64,000 nt of DNA from CBDAPE01 sp965198325. Its GTDB lineage: Bacteria > Pseudomonadota > Alphaproteobacteria > UBA828 > JAPUJA01. Shown piece by piece: positions 1-8,033 of the stretch. The DNA lies in contig CBDAPE010000018.1 in assembly GCA_965198325.1 (NCBI GenBank), positions 434,001 to 498,000 of the forward strand. The letters are read 5' to 3'. A program made the position numbers and the translations under genes. Every line of letters starts with the position of its first letter. Positions within the stretch are counted from its first letter, which is position 1. The notes under the pieces were generated by a model. That model searched no databases, was not told where the DNA came from, and worked only from the letters and a program-made list of their open reading frames with translations.

Positions 1-747
1 GGCGGGGTCGGCAAGACGACCACCGCGGTCAATCTCGGGACCGCCCTCGCGGCAACCGGACGCCGCGTCCTGTTGATCGACCTCGACCCGCAAGGAAATG
101 CCAGCACAGGATTGGGGATTCCGGCAATAAGCCGGGTACGGAGCAGTTACGACGTGCTGATGGACGACCTGCCCATCGAGCAGGCAATTCTCGACACCGA
201 AATCGAGAATCTTAAGATCCTTCCCTCCACGGTCGACCTGGCCGGTGCAGAAGTTGAACTTGTCGACGCGACCCGGCGGGAATTCCGCCTGCGCGACGCG
301 TTGAGCGGGATGACGGGGCGCTACGACTACATCCTGATCGACTGTCCGCCGGCCCTCGGGTTCCTCACCGTCAACGCCCTCGCTGCGGCAAAATCCTTCC
401 TGATTCCCATGCAGTGCGAATTTTTCGCCCTCGAGGGCCTGACTCTCCTCCTCAAGACCGTTGATCGGGTGCGCCTGAACTTCAATCCGGCGCTCCAGAT
501 GGAGGGCGTCGTGCTCACGATGTACGATCGGCGCAATAATCTGTCGGACCAGGTCGCGTCCGACGTGAGAAGCCATTTCGGGCGCAAGGTCTACGACACC
601 GTAATCCCTCGCAATGTCCGGGTTTCCGAGGCACCTTCCCACGGTGCCCCGGTCCTAATCTACGACCACCGCTGCGCGGGCGCCCAGGCTTACATTCATT
701 TGGCCGGCGAAGTCCTTCGGCGTGATCGCCAGGAGATAACCCGATGA
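1..747 (+). CDS. parA: Chromosome partitioning ATPase ParA (5' end cut off by window)
   Basis: The frame is open from base 1 and enters inside the deviant Walker A box (GGVGKTTTAVNLG), so only about the first ten residues are missing. ParA is the nucleoid-bound ATPase that, with ParB, moves newly replicated origins apart. Also visible are LLIDLDPQGNAS (A' motif) and YILIDCPPALG (Walker B region). Its TGA overlaps the parB ATG by 4 bases, so the two are probably translationally coupled. This placement beside parB, holA and leuS is typical of the origin-proximal region of alphaproteobacterial chromosomes. A plasmid ParA is unlikely given the housekeeping genes that follow. Confidence 0.95.
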   Translation, partial: GGVGKTTTAVNLGTALAATGRRVLLIDLDPQGNASTGLGIPAISRVRSSYDVLMDDLPIEQAILDTEIENLKILPSTVDLAGAEVELVDATRREFRLRDALSGMTGRYDYILIDCPPALGFLTVNALAAAKSFLIPMQCEFFALEGLTLLLKTVDRVRLNFNPALQMEGVVLTMYDRRNNLSDQVASDVRSHFGRKVYDTVIPRNVRVSEAPSHGAPVLIYDHRCAGAQAYIHLAGEVLRRDRQEITR

Positions 748-1607
748 GCTACGAATCTAATAAATCCAAGGGTTTAGGCCGTGGTCTCTCGTCTCTTATC
801 GGTGATGCTCCACCGGGCGGGCCGGCGCCGTCGGCGTTCGAACGCCGGGTGGCGATCGACAAGATCGACCCCAGCCCCCATCAGCCACGCCGGCTCTTCG
901 ACGAGGCGGAGATCCGGTCGCTCGCCGAGTCCATGCGATCTCAAGGCATTTTACAACCTATGCTCGTAAGACAACAAATCCATACTCCAGAACGCTTTCA
1001 ATTGGTTGCGGGTGAACGCCGCTGGCGGGCCGCCCAACAGGCCCAGATTCACGAGGTTCCCGTGGTCGTACGCGATCTGTCCGATCGGGAGGCCCTCGAA
1101 GTCGCGCTGATCGAGAACGTTCAGCGCACCGATCTCAATCCGCTCGAGGAGGCGGAGGGCTACCGGGCTTTGATGGGCGAGTTCGGGCACACCCAGGAGG
1201 CGGTCGCCGAGGTGGTCGGAAAGAGCCGCAGCCATATCGCCAACATGATCCGCCTGCTCGACCTGCCGCAACCGGTCAAGAACCTGATCGACAGCGGTGC
1301 CCTGTCGATGGGCCATGCACGGGCCCTGCTCCGGGCCCCGGATGTCGAGGCGCTCGCCCGCAAGGTGGTCGACCGGGGTCTCAATGTGCGCCAGACCGAG
1401 CGCCTGGCCGCTGCTCGGAAGGGCCCTCAAGCGGCACGTCAACCGGCCCCGAAGGATCCCAACATCGTCGCGCTGGAGCGCGAACTGGGCGATAAGCTCG
1501 GACTCGCCGTGACCATCGCCCATCGCGGCGAAAGCGGCAAATTGACCATCGCCTATCGCTCGCTCGAGCAACTCGACGATCTGCTTCACCGCCTGAGCGA
1601 ACACTGA
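744..1607 (+). CDS. parB: Chromosome partitioning protein ParB
   Basis: ParB binds parS sites and spreads as a CTP-dependent clamp; it is the partner of the preceding ParA. The 287-residue protein begins with the ParA-stimulating KGLGRGLSSLIG segment. It then has the ParB/Srx nucleotide-binding core with GERRWRAA and LIENVQRTDLNPLEEA, followed by a helix-turn-helix (TQEAVAEVVGKSRSHIANMI) and a C-terminal dimerisation region ending in SLEQLDDLLHRLSEH. Length and domain order are normal. The ATG sits in the ATGA overlap with parA. I saw no perfect copy of the parS consensus near the gene. Confidence 0.95.
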   Translation: MSYESNKSKGLGRGLSSLIGDAPPGGPAPSAFERRVAIDKIDPSPHQPRRLFDEAEIRSLAESMRSQGILQPMLVRQQIHTPERFQLVAGERRWRAAQQAQIHEVPVVVRDLSDREALEVALIENVQRTDLNPLEEAEGYRALMGEFGHTQEAVAEVVGKSRSHIANMIRLLDLPQPVKNLIDSGALSMGHARALLRAPDVEALARKVVDRGLNVRQTERLAAARKGPQAARQPAPKDPNIVALERELGDKLGLAVTIAHRGESGKLTIAYRSLEQLDDLLHRLSEH

Positions 1608-1751
1608 CGCGGCGCCGCCGGCCGATTCACCAACCGGTTGGCTTCGGTGTTCTTAACTAGTTGATATAGAACCGATTATTTTTCTGTCAGACAGCTGTAT
1701 GACAGCCTGTCCGGGGTGAAAATCGGAGCTTCGGGAGGGTTTTCTCCGGTC

Positions 1752-2798
1752 CTAGCCCCGGCGCGCCCGGGCGCCGGCCGCGATCCGCAACAGGACCCGC
1801 CCGCACACCGCCTGGGCCGGCATACCGGTTTGCTTGCAGTCGATTTCCGCCTCTGTCAGCAACGCAAGCGCATGGCTCAGGCGATCAACCGACCAGAGAC
1901 CGAGCTGTCGCCTGAAGGCCGGAATCGTCTTGAAGAAAGGTTTCGGTCTTAGACCGTCGATCGCGGCCTTTTCCGAATCGCCCGCAGCGATTTTCGCCGC
2001 GACTAGCTGCAGGCGCTGGACGTGCCGTGCGACGGCGCGAAGCACCGTGACGGGCGCCACTCCCTCCCGGAACGCGCGGCCCAGCTCCCGCTCGATCGCC
2101 GCCGGATCACCGCTTCCCGCCGCGAGGCTCACCGCATCGAGCGAAAGCGCCGCCGAATCGCCGACGCACACCCGCACGTCGTCGAGCGACACGGTTTTGT
2201 GGCCGGTTCCTTGGGGTTGCCCGACAAACAGCGAGAGTTTCTCTATTTCCGAGCGTATTTGTATTCTGTCACTACTTAAACAAGTAACGAGGTAGTCCCG
2301 CGCCTCACCGTCGAGTCGCAATTCGTGTGTCCGGAGGATTTCGCCAATAACGTCTTCGAGAGTCTGTCCCTCGTCGCCGTAGCAGGGAAGTGCGGCTCCG
2401 GTCCTGGCCTCCTCGAAAATCCGCCGCAGGGACGATCGGGGACCCAGGTCGCCTGATTCCGCCAATACAATGGAATCTCCCATCGGCGCGTCGAGAAATT
2501 CCCCTATAACGGCAGACTGAGCGTCGCCGACGTCGCTCAAATGCACGATTCGCCGTCCGCCGGTCAGAGACAGCGCCGCCGCTTCATCGGCAAGACGCGC
2601 GGGATCGTCCTTGAGCATGCCACCGGTCAGCCGGCTGACCCGGAACGGATCTGCGGGATCGTCGACGACGCGCCGGACCAACCCGTCGGCGCGTTCCCGA
2701 ATCAGCCCCCCGTTCGGCCCGTAAAGCAGGATCGCCCGGATGGCCGGGTCGGGGTTGGCGAGGAAGGGATCGACCTTCGAGGTGGAAAACTTGACCAT
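1752..2798 (-). CDS. holA: DNA polymerase III subunit delta
   Basis: HolA is the clamp-loader subunit that opens the beta sliding clamp. The 348-residue protein starts MVKFSTSKVDPFLANPDPAIRA and continues with AILLYGPNGGLIRERADGLV, the degenerate P-loop region typical of bacterial delta. A basic C-terminal collar domain follows (LRAVARHVQRLQLVAAKIA). It lies convergent to parB, with a 144-base gap that holds no clear terminator. leuS, lptE and holA share one strand with only 30 bases between lptE and holA, so they are probably one operon. Family membership rests on pattern recognition of the N-terminus plus this conserved gene order. Confidence 0.9.
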   Translation of the reverse strand: MVKFSTSKVDPFLANPDPAIRAILLYGPNGGLIRERADGLVRRVVDDPADPFRVSRLTGGMLKDDPARLADEAAALSLTGGRRIVHLSDVGDAQSAVIGEFLDAPMGDSIVLAESGDLGPRSSLRRIFEEARTGAALPCYGDEGQTLEDVIGEILRTHELRLDGEARDYLVTCLSSDRIQIRSEIEKLSLFVGQPQGTGHKTVSLDDVRVCVGDSAALSLDAVSLAAGSGDPAAIERELGRAFREGVAPVTVLRAVARHVQRLQLVAAKIAAGDSEKAAIDGLRPKPFFKTIPAFRRQLGLWSVDRLSHALALLTEAEIDCKQTGMPAQAVCGRVLLRIAAGARARRG

Positions 2799-2828
2799 GA
2801 CCGCGTTCCCGGCTCCGCCCCCCGGTGT

Positions 2829-3341
2829 CTAGCCTGCTTCGCCCACCCGCCGGGCGAAGAAGACCGAGAGCATCGTGGTGATCTCCTCGCTGATCACGCG
2901 GGCCGCTCGACGCTCGGCGTCCTGCTGGGACGCGAGGGTCGCATATTCGGAGTCCACGACGTTGTATGATCCCACGCTGCGGGTCGTGTTGCTGTAGATC
3001 ACTTGATTGGTCGAGCGTTCGGTCAAGTGAAATTCGGCGGTCATCGTCAGGTTGTAGCGCGTAATGCTGTCGTCGAACTGAATCGCCAGTGCAGAACGGC
3101 TTTGCTCCAGCGAGACGTCGAGAACATAGAGAGCGGGCAGGCCCGTGGGGTCGGTCGAGATGCGGTCGATCAGGCTGTTTCGAAGTGCCTGGCCGGCCGT
3201 GTAGGGGATCGGGGCGATCTCGATCAGGTTGAGTTCCGTTACGGTTGGATTCCGCTCGCCGCCGCCATAAAGCGGCTGGAAACCGCAGCCGGCGAGGACG
3301 ACAACGGCGATTGCGAGAGGCGCAAGCCTAGACCACGACAT
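2829..3341 (-). CDS. lptE: LPS-assembly lipoprotein LptE
   Basis: LptE is the outer-membrane lipoprotein that plugs the LptD barrel during lipopolysaccharide export. The 170-residue protein has a signal peptide with lipobox (VVVLAGC, mature Cys19) followed by GFQPLYGGG, the usual LptE opening. The core is a mixed alpha/beta domain with conserved SVGSYNVVDSEYATLASQQDAERRAARVISEEI near the C-terminus. It overlaps the end of leuS by 14 bases, so it is co-transcribed and probably coupled. Occurrence between leuS and holA is typical in Gram-negative bacteria and supports the call. Confidence 0.92.
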   Translation of the reverse strand: MSWSRLAPLAIAVVVLAGCGFQPLYGGGERNPTVTELNLIEIAPIPYTAGQALRNSLIDRISTDPTGLPALYVLDVSLEQSRSALAIQFDDSITRYNLTMTAEFHLTERSTNQVIYSNTTRSVGSYNVVDSEYATLASQQDAERRAARVISEEITTMLSVFFARRVGEAG

Positions 3342-5907
3342 TGATCACCTTGTCCGGAACCACGATCACCTTGCGGATCGCCTTCCCGCCAATCGCGCGC
3401 TGCACGTTGGGCTCGGCAAGCGCCGCGGCCTGGGCCTCGTTCTGGCCCGCGTCGCGTCCGAGGCTAACCGTACCGCGCAGCTTGCCGTTGACCTGGACGG
3501 CAAGCGTAATCGTATCGTCCGCGACAAGCGTCGCATCGGCTACCGGCCAAGGTGCGCCGGCGAGCAACGTCTGATGACCCAGGGCCTGCCAGAGCGCCTC
3601 GGCGAGGTGGGGTGTCATCGGTGCGATGAGTTGCGCGGCGACCTCAAGTCCTTCGCGCAGCACCGCGCCGGCACCCGGCGCGCCGGGGTCGATGTCGGCC
3701 AGGGCGTTGGTCAGCTCACGGACCCGTGCGACGGCCCGGTTGAAGCCGAAGCGCTCGAGATCTTCCGTGACGGCCAGGACCGATTTGTGAATTATCCGGC
3801 GCAGCTCGATCAGGCCGTCATCTTCGATATCCTCCGGAGCGCGGCCGGGTGGAGGCAGGGCCACAGTCGGCTCGCTCACCAGGCGCCAGAGGCGCTGGAT
3901 ATAGCGCCAGGCGCCTTCGACTCCGGTCGCCGTCCATTCCAGATCCCGCTCGGGTGGACTGTCCGACAACATGAAGAGCCGGGCGGTATCGGCGCCGAAC
4001 GCTTCGATGATCGCCGTCGGGTCGACCACGTTCTTGCGCGATTTGCTCATTTTCTCCGAACGACCGACGGCAACCGCGCCGCCGCCCTCGATCGCGCGGT
4101 AGCCGCCGCCCTCGGTGTGCTCGACCTCGCTCGGCATCAGCCAGTTTCCCGCCTTATCCTGGTAGGTCTCGTGGCAAACCATGCCCTGGGTGAGCAGTCC
4201 GGCGAAGGGCTCTTCGACGTTCAGGTAGCCACACTGCTTGAGCGCCCGGGTGAAGAACCTCGAATACAGCAGATGAAGCACGGCGTGCTCGATGCCGCCG
4301 ATGTACTGATCGACCGGCATCCAGTAATCAGTCTCTTCGCGCGCGACCGGTTCGTCCGCCTGGGGTGTGCAGAAGCGGATGAAATACCACGACGATTCGA
4401 AGAAGGTGTCGAACGTGTCGGTCTCCCGCCGGGCGTCCGCGCCGCAAGACGGGCAGGCAACATGCGTCCAGGTGGGGTGGTGCTCGAGCGGGTTGCCGGG
4501 CGTCTCAAAGCTGATGTCGTCAGGCAGGGTGACCGGCAGGTCCGCCTGCGGAACCGGCACGATGCCGCACGCCCCGCAATGGATGACCGGGATCGGGCAG
4601 CCCCAGTAGCGTTGCCGCGAGACCCCCCAGTCCCGCAGCCGATGGTTCACGGTGCGCACGCCCTCGCCCCGCTCTTCGAGCCGGCACGCGATCTCCTGCT
4701 TGGCGTCGGCGACGCTCCGGCCGTCCAGAAATGACGAATTGATGTGAACGCCATCGCCTGTCGTCGCCTCGTTGCCGATCACAACGGACGCCGGATCGGC
4801 GCCCAATGGCGCCACGACCGGAATCACATCGAGGCTGTACTTGCGGGCGAAGTCGAGATCACGCTGGTCGTGCGCCGGACAGCCGAAAACCGCGCCTGTG
4901 CCGTAGTCCATGAGCACGAAGTTGGCAATGTAGACCGGCAGGCTGCGCGATTCATCGAATGGATGGCGGGCCATTAGCCCGGTGGAATAGCCCTGCTTCT
5001 CGGCCCGTTCTATGGCTTCCTCACTGGTGCCGAGCCGGTTGCATTCCGTGATGAAGTCAGCGAGCGCGGGATCGTCCGCCGCCAGCGCCTCAGCCAGCGG
5101 GTGGTTTGCCGAGACGGCGCAGAACGTCGCGCCGAAGATCGTGTCGTGCCGTGTCGTATAGACTTCGAGCGCCGGGTTCGCCTCCGAGCCCGGGCCGTCC
5201 AGCGCAAAGGTCATGCGCAGACCCTCCGAACGGCCGATCCAGTTGTGCTGCATGAGCCGGACCCGGTCGGGCCAGCGCTCCAAGCCCTCGAGCGCGTCCA
5301 GCAGCTCGTCTGCAAAGTCGGTAATCTTCAGGAACCACTGGGCGAGACGGCGCCGCTCGACTGGCGCGCCTGAGCGCCAGCCGCAGCCCTCAATGACCTG
5401 TTCGTTCGCCAGGACGGTGTTGTCCACGGGGTCCCAGTTGACCCAGGATTCCTTCCGATAGACCAGGTCGTTGGCCAGAAAATCGAGGAAGATCTTCTGC
5501 TCGTGCCGATAATAATCCGGCGCGCAGGTGGCGATTTCCCGGCTCCAGTCGTAGGACAGGCCCATCGATTTCAGTTGGGAGCGCATGGTGTCGATGTTCT
5601 CGAGAGTCCACTGCGCGGGGTGCACCTTGTTCTCCATCGCCGCGTTCTCGGCCGGCATCCCGAAGGCGTCCCAACCCATCGGGTGAAGCACGTTGTAGCC
5701 TTGTGCAAGCTTGTAGCGGGCCACCACATCGCCGAGCGTGTAGTTGCGCACATGCCCCATATGGATGCGCCCCGAGGGATAGGGAAACATTTCGAGCACA
5801 TAGAATTTCGGACGCGACGGGTCTGGGCGGACGGCGAAACATTTCTGCTCGTCCCAGATCGCCTGCCATTTGGCTTCGATCTTTCTGGCGTTGTAACGCT
5901 CGGTCAT
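3328..5907 (-). CDS. leuS: Leucyl-tRNA synthetase
   Basis: Class I aminoacyl-tRNA synthetase charging tRNA-Leu in the cytoplasm. The 859-residue protein has the HIGH-type motif as HMGH (PYPSGRIHMGHVRNYTLGD), an inserted CP1 editing domain containing the TTRHDTIFGATFCAVS segment, the zinc-type cysteines (CGACG ... CPSCG), and the KMSKS loop (SEKMSKSRKN). Length is normal. It heads the leuS-lptE-holA cluster. A GCTATA element reading toward the gene lies about 60 bases upstream of the start (5966-5971) and may be its -10 box. Confidence 0.97.
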   Translation of the reverse strand: MTERYNARKIEAKWQAIWDEQKCFAVRPDPSRPKFYVLEMFPYPSGRIHMGHVRNYTLGDVVARYKLAQGYNVLHPMGWDAFGMPAENAAMENKVHPAQWTLENIDTMRSQLKSMGLSYDWSREIATCAPDYYRHEQKIFLDFLANDLVYRKESWVNWDPVDNTVLANEQVIEGCGWRSGAPVERRRLAQWFLKITDFADELLDALEGLERWPDRVRLMQHNWIGRSEGLRMTFALDGPGSEANPALEVYTTRHDTIFGATFCAVSANHPLAEALAADDPALADFITECNRLGTSEEAIERAEKQGYSTGLMARHPFDESRSLPVYIANFVLMDYGTGAVFGCPAHDQRDLDFARKYSLDVIPVVAPLGADPASVVIGNEATTGDGVHINSSFLDGRSVADAKQEIACRLEERGEGVRTVNHRLRDWGVSRQRYWGCPIPVIHCGACGIVPVPQADLPVTLPDDISFETPGNPLEHHPTWTHVACPSCGADARRETDTFDTFFESSWYFIRFCTPQADEPVAREETDYWMPVDQYIGGIEHAVLHLLYSRFFTRALKQCGYLNVEEPFAGLLTQGMVCHETYQDKAGNWLMPSEVEHTEGGGYRAIEGGGAVAVGRSEKMSKSRKNVVDPTAIIEAFGADTARLFMLSDSPPERDLEWTATGVEGAWRYIQRLWRLVSEPTVALPPPGRAPEDIEDDGLIELRRIIHKSVLAVTEDLERFGFNRAVARVRELTNALADIDPGAPGAGAVLREGLEVAAQLIAPMTPHLAEALWQALGHQTLLAGAPWPVADATLVADDTITLAVQVNGKLRGTVSLGRDAGQNEAQAAALAEPNVQRAIGGKAIRKVIVVPDKVINVVV

Positions 5908-6027
5908 CCTCGATACGGGCTTGCGGGAAACACGGGAAAACGGCGCAGGATCACGCCCCCGATCCTATAGCACGATTCGACGTAATTTCCAGATGAGCGT
6001 GATGGATCATCGCGAGCCTCGGGGTGA

Positions 6028-6482
6028 CGGGAAGACGCCAATGGCCGGCTACGGCGCCACAACCCGGGTCTTTGTTGCCACATTCGAAAGGCGCTTCCAT
6101 TGCACCAGGCGTTGACCGGCTTCGACGCCTGGATCAACGGACGCAAGCGCCGTCATGGTGGCTTACGGAGCCATCTCGCCGCGATTGAGGCCCGGGGCGG
6201 CAAGATCAAGATCAACCCGCTGGTGCAATGGAACCCGAACGATGTCGCGGACGCCTTCAAGCGACGCAGCTTGCCGGTCCACCCGCTGCAGAGCGCGTCA
6301 GTCACGTCCATCGGGTGCTTTCCCTGCACCCACAGCACCCCGCCCGGAGCCTCCAACCGGGCGGGACATGGTCGGGACTCGCCAAGACCGAGTGCGGCAT
6401 TCACCTTCCGTCAGCCGCACCGGCCGGTCCGGGCACGCCAGCCCACGGCGGCGCCGGCGAGCAAGCCACGCCCGACTTGTAA
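6028..6482 (+). pseudogene. cysH: Decayed APS/PAPS reductase (cysH) remnant
   Basis: Frame 1 from about 6028 reads NPGLCCHIRKALPLHQALTG, then FDAWINGRKRRHGG and GKIKINPLVQWNP, then TSIGCFPCT. These are the CC...RK, AWxxGRxR and GCxxCT hallmarks of adenylylsulfate/PAPS reductase, with the iron-sulfur cysteine pairs still present. The N-terminal PAPS-binding half is absent, and an in-frame TGA lies at 6025. Near base 6367 the frame breaks: the remaining family signature, GLAKTECGIH, continues one frame over, consistent with a single-base deletion in an original RAGxWSGLAKTECGIH. It therefore cannot encode a working enzyme here. It lies between leuS and the cysD-cysNC unit, which suggests a former sulfate-assimilation cluster. 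A functional cysH may exist elsewhere. Confidence 0.8.
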
Positions 6483-6529
6483 TGATGGAAAGCGGAGCAG
6501 GGACTCAAGCGTGCTCGGGTCCGGGGCAG

Positions 6530-7051
6530 CTAGTCTTCGGGCAAGCTCGCCTGGCGCAACTGGTAGGCGCGTTCGAGGATCTTGTTTTCGAGATTGATCG
6601 CCGCATCGGGGTTGGCGGGCGCATCGACCCAGCCGCCCGAAGCGTCCCGGACCTGGCGGAACAACGCGACCTTGAGGCTGCCCGCGTGGAATTTTCGGTC
6701 GAGCACATAGACCGTGATCTTGAAACGCTCGTTGGGGGTCGCCGGCGGGGCATACCAGTCGGTGATGATCGTGCCGCCGAACGGGTCGCCCGCCGAAAGC
6801 GGCATGAACGATACGGTATCGAGCGCGGCGCGCCAGAGGAACGCGTTCACGCCGAGCACATTTTCAAGCCCGCCCGTATAGTCGCCGGTCTGGCCGACGA
6901 CCTTGCCCGTGTCGCGGGCACCCTCCACGCCCAGTGGATCCCCGCAGGCGGTCAGGACGAAAACCCCGGCAGCGGCAAGAACGGCGGCGGCAGTACGAAT
7001 CGGTCGATTGATCACGTGATTGTCCAGCGGGCAGGAACGTTTCAGGCTCAT
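6530..7051 (-). CDS. DUF3576 family lipoprotein
   Basis: Predicted lipoprotein of 173 residues from the ATG at 7051; an internal GTG (VINRPIRTAAAV...) would give a tighter signal peptide. The signal sequence ends in FVLTAC, a lipobox. The mature part (GVNAFLWRAALDTVSFMPLSAGDPFGGTIITDWY, then ERFKITVYVLDRKFHAGSLKVALFRQ) matches my recollection of DUF3576, a family of small alphaproteobacterial envelope lipoproteins of unknown role. It is divergent from cysD. No strong ribosome-binding site is visible before either start, so the exact N-terminus is uncertain. Confidence 0.8.
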   Translation of the reverse strand: MSLKRSCPLDNHVINRPIRTAAAVLAAAGVFVLTACGDPLGVEGARDTGKVVGQTGDYTGGLENVLGVNAFLWRAALDTVSFMPLSAGDPFGGTIITDWYAPPATPNERFKITVYVLDRKFHAGSLKVALFRQVRDASGGWVDAPANPDAAINLENKILERAYQLRQASLPED

Positions 7052-7209
7052 GAACTCAGGCCGCACTCTATAGCATGATAAGGGTTTCGCGAGACCAAAA
7101 AAAGATGCTCTCGGGCCGTAAGACGCCCAATCGGCCTTGACAGCACGCGGTCGTTTGGCGAAATCCTTCCTTGCTGCGGGATCGCGGCGTGACGAACCAG
7201 GAGAAATCC

Positions 7210-8028
7210 ATGACTCGGGATGAAACCGGCGGAACCGGACCACTCGATGGGCTCGAGAGTCAGAGCGTCTTTATCTTGCGTGAGGCCTTCAACAAGATCG
7301 ACAAGCTTGCGGTGCTGTGGTCGCTCGGCAAGGATTCGAACGTCATGCTGTGGCTGATCCGCAAGGCATTCTTCGGTCATGTGCCGTTTCCCGTCATCCA
7401 TATCGACACAGGCAAAAAATTTCCCGAGATGTACGCCTTTCGCGACCGTTACGTCGAGGAATGGGGTCTTGATTTTACCTCTGGAGATTGTCCGCCGCTG
7501 GAGACTATCGATCCGAGCCTTCCGGCCGCGGCCCGCTCGGCTGCGCGCAAAACGGCGGGTCTCAAGGCGCTGCTCGAAGCCCGGGGTTTTACGGGCGTGA
7601 TTGCAGGCATCCGGCGCGACGAGGAGGGCACCCGGGCAAAGGAGCGCGTGTTCAGCCCGAGGGGCCGGGCGGGGCAGTGGGATTTTCGCGATCAGCCGCC
7701 GGAATTCTGGGATCAGTTCAAAACCGATTTCCCACCCGGCACCCACCTGCGCATTCACCCCCTGCTCCACTGGTCCGAGCTCGACATTTGGCGCTATACC
7801 CAGCGCGAGGGCATCCCGACGATCCCGCTCTATTTCGCCAGAGACGGCAAGCGTTACCGGTCCCTGGGCGATGCCGACATCACCTTTACGGTCGAAAGCA
7901 ACGCTGGGGCAATCGACGAAATCATCGCCGAACTCGAGGCGACCCGCGTTCCCGAACGGGCCGGTCGTGCGATGGATCACGAAGCCGAAGATGCCTTCGA
8001 GCGCCTGCGCGCCGACGGCTATATGTGA
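7210..8028 (+). CDS. cysD: Sulfate adenylyltransferase subunit 2
   Basis: CysD is the PP-loop ATP-pyrophosphatase subunit of ATP sulfurylase, which makes APS from ATP and sulfate with its GTPase partner CysN. The 272-residue protein has LWSLGKDSNVMLWL (PP-loop), PVIHIDTGKKFPEMYAFRD, AGIRRDEEGTRAKER and a C-terminal EDAFERLRADGYM, all typical. I chose ATG 7210 because AGGAGA lies at correct spacing before it; an in-frame start at 7171 lacks this. cysNC follows after 5 bases, so the two are one operon. The first and last genes of the sulfate activation step are intact here although the neighbouring cysH is not. Confidence 0.95.
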   Translation: MTRDETGGTGPLDGLESQSVFILREAFNKIDKLAVLWSLGKDSNVMLWLIRKAFFGHVPFPVIHIDTGKKFPEMYAFRDRYVEEWGLDFTSGDCPPLETIDPSLPAAARSAARKTAGLKALLEARGFTGVIAGIRRDEEGTRAKERVFSPRGRAGQWDFRDQPPEFWDQFKTDFPPGTHLRIHPLLHWSELDIWRYTQREGIPTIPLYFARDGKRYRSLGDADITFTVESNAGAIDEIIAELEATRVPERAGRAMDHEAEDAFERLRADGYM

Positions 8029-8033
8029 GCGCG

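Noticed and set aside
1684..1705. Hairpin CTGTCA...TGACAG between parB and holA
   Set aside because: Stem of only 6 bp and no U tract on either strand; not convincing as a terminator.
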